From Betaproteobacteria bacterium (GTDB lineage Bacteria; Pseudomonadota; Gammaproteobacteria; Burkholderiales; SG8-41), in NCBI GenBank assembly GCA_028292065.1, contig JAQGNC010000204.1:1-6404 (forward strand): a DNA stretch of 6,404 nt, in the 5' to 3' direction. Below, piece after piece: positions 6,081 to 6,404 of the stretch. Both the position numbers and the translations under genes were made by a program. The notes under the pieces were generated by a model, which was not told the DNA's origin, did no database searches, and was given only the letters and a program-made list of their open reading frames with translations. Within the stretch, counting starts at the first letter, position 1. Each line of letters opens with the position of its first letter.

Positions 6081-6110
6081 CACGGAGGGAAACCAAGGTT
6101 TCCCTCCGTG
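6081..6110. repeat. Perfect 14-bp inverted repeat, adjacent hairpin
   Basis: CACGGAGGGAAACC (6081-6094) and GGTTTCCCTCCGTG (6097-6110) are exact complements separated by AA. In RNA the innermost pair must open, leaving 13 pairs and a CAAG loop. It lies 14 bases after the preceding 15-bp hairpin. On the plus strand it is followed by agcctccttt, which is pyrimidine-rich but not a proper T-run. A weak bidirectional terminator between the helicase and tex is possible. Confidence 0.8.
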
Positions 6111-6239
6111 AGCCTCCTTTCCTTCGGCTCGCTTGCGCTCACTTCGTCACCTCGGCGGTTTTCGAACTGTCAAGCCTTGGCGTGCCGCTGCTTTGCACGG
6201 ACAATGCGCCGCACGTTTCCACTTCACCGCGTCTCTCTG

Positions 6240-6404
6240 ATGTCCACCATAAAAACCGATACCGCACTGCCCAAGATCGTTGAACTCATCGCCCTGGAGC
6301 TCGGGGTCAGGCCGCAGCAGGTCGCTGCCGCCGTCGCGCTGCTCGACGAAGGCGCGACCGTGCCTTTCATCGCCCGCTACCGCAAGGAAGTCACCGACAA
6401 CCTC
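6240..6404 (+). CDS. tex: Tex, RNA-binding transcription accessory protein (N-terminus only)
   Basis: Fifty-five residues are visible before the right edge. From about residue 11, LPKIVELIALELGVRPQQVA followed by ALLDEGATVPFIARYRKEVT is the highly conserved start of the Tex (E. coli YhgF) N-terminal helical domain. Tex is a cytosolic protein of about 770-800 residues with a YqgF-like nuclease-fold domain, helix-hairpin-helix motifs and an S1 domain. It binds nucleic acid and is linked to transcription. The remaining domains are outside the window. The chosen ATG at 6240 has no good Shine-Dalgarno. An in-frame ATG at 6204 would add MRRTFPLHRVSL and has a weak GGA five bases upstream (cacggacaATG), so the start is uncertain. 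The identity is firm because the ALLDEG...VPFIARYRKE block is diagnostic. Confidence 0.93.
   Translation, partial: MSTIKTDTALPKIVELIALELGVRPQQVAAAVALLDEGATVPFIARYRKEVTDNL

Larger units (their letters stand above)
5794..6239. other. Non-coding, hairpin-rich intergenic region between the helicase and tex
   Basis: I see no credible gene in this 446-base gap. It holds at least five inverted repeats between 5862 and 6110, listed individually where strong. The first is cgagcc/ggctcg (5870-5875 with 5890-5895), which may be enclosed by cttcg/cgaag (5862-5866 with 5910-5914). A small ctacc/ggtag stem (5951-5964) follows, then three stronger hairpins. The nonamer cgcgagcct occurs twice (5868-5876 and 5936-5944) and atcggccg twice (5915-5922 and 6018-6025). 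From 6112 to 6165 the sequence is low in structure. No clear tex promoter was found. It could be a structured RNA, a palindromic repeat element or terminators; the sequence alone does not decide. Confidence 0.6.

Noticed and set aside
5640..6083. Minus-strand open frame running from the hairpin region into the helicase 3' end
   Set aside because: It has a GTG start within the inverted-repeat block, no Shine-Dalgarno, an Arg/Ser-rich translation, and overlaps the helicase. The segment with RKVVWKARVRLHAG looked vaguely familiar as a recurring spurious reading frame, but I cannot support it as a gene.
6169..6174. TTGACA on the minus strand before tex as a promoter -35
   Set aside because: No -10-like hexamer occurs 16-18 bases downstream and no gene on that strand would be served.

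Overview
The window is GC-rich and gene-dense and looks like ordinary chromosome of a proteobacterium, most likely a betaproteobacterium or a close relative. This is inferred from a LexA-type operator of the beta/gamma form (CTG-N10-CAG), a Tex protein of proteobacterial type and the strong GC bias at third codon positions. No tRNA, rRNA, CRISPR array, transposase or integrase is visible.

Layout. (1) 1-952, minus strand: the 5' part of a fumarylacetoacetate hydrolase family gene that runs off the left edge. (2) 953-1188: a divergent intergenic region with a good sigma70-like promoter for the genes to its right and a weaker candidate for the hydrolase. (3) 1189-3261, plus strand: a compact operon of three tandem phage-tail-collar (MdpB-like) paralogs followed by a GNAT acetyltransferase. 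(4) 3240-3545, minus strand: a small DUF6916-like protein, convergent with the acetyltransferase and overlapping its 3' end. (5) 3546-3678: a short divergent region carrying a near-consensus SOS (LexA) box. The box lies inside the predicted promoter of the next gene, and that gene's ATG sits where transcription should start. (6) 3679-5793, plus strand: a complete UvrD/PcrA-like superfamily 1A DNA helicase. (7) 5794-6239: a 446-base non-coding region with several perfect or near-perfect hairpins. (8) 6240 to the right edge, plus strand: the start of tex, a nucleic-acid-binding transcription accessory protein.

The parts most worth attention are the collar triplet with GNAT and DUF6916, which lacks any other phage structural gene and looks like a stand-alone module of unknown function; the apparent LexA control and leaderless start of the helicase; and the multi-hairpin block before tex. 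The hydrolase, the helicase and tex look like unrelated housekeeping neighbours.
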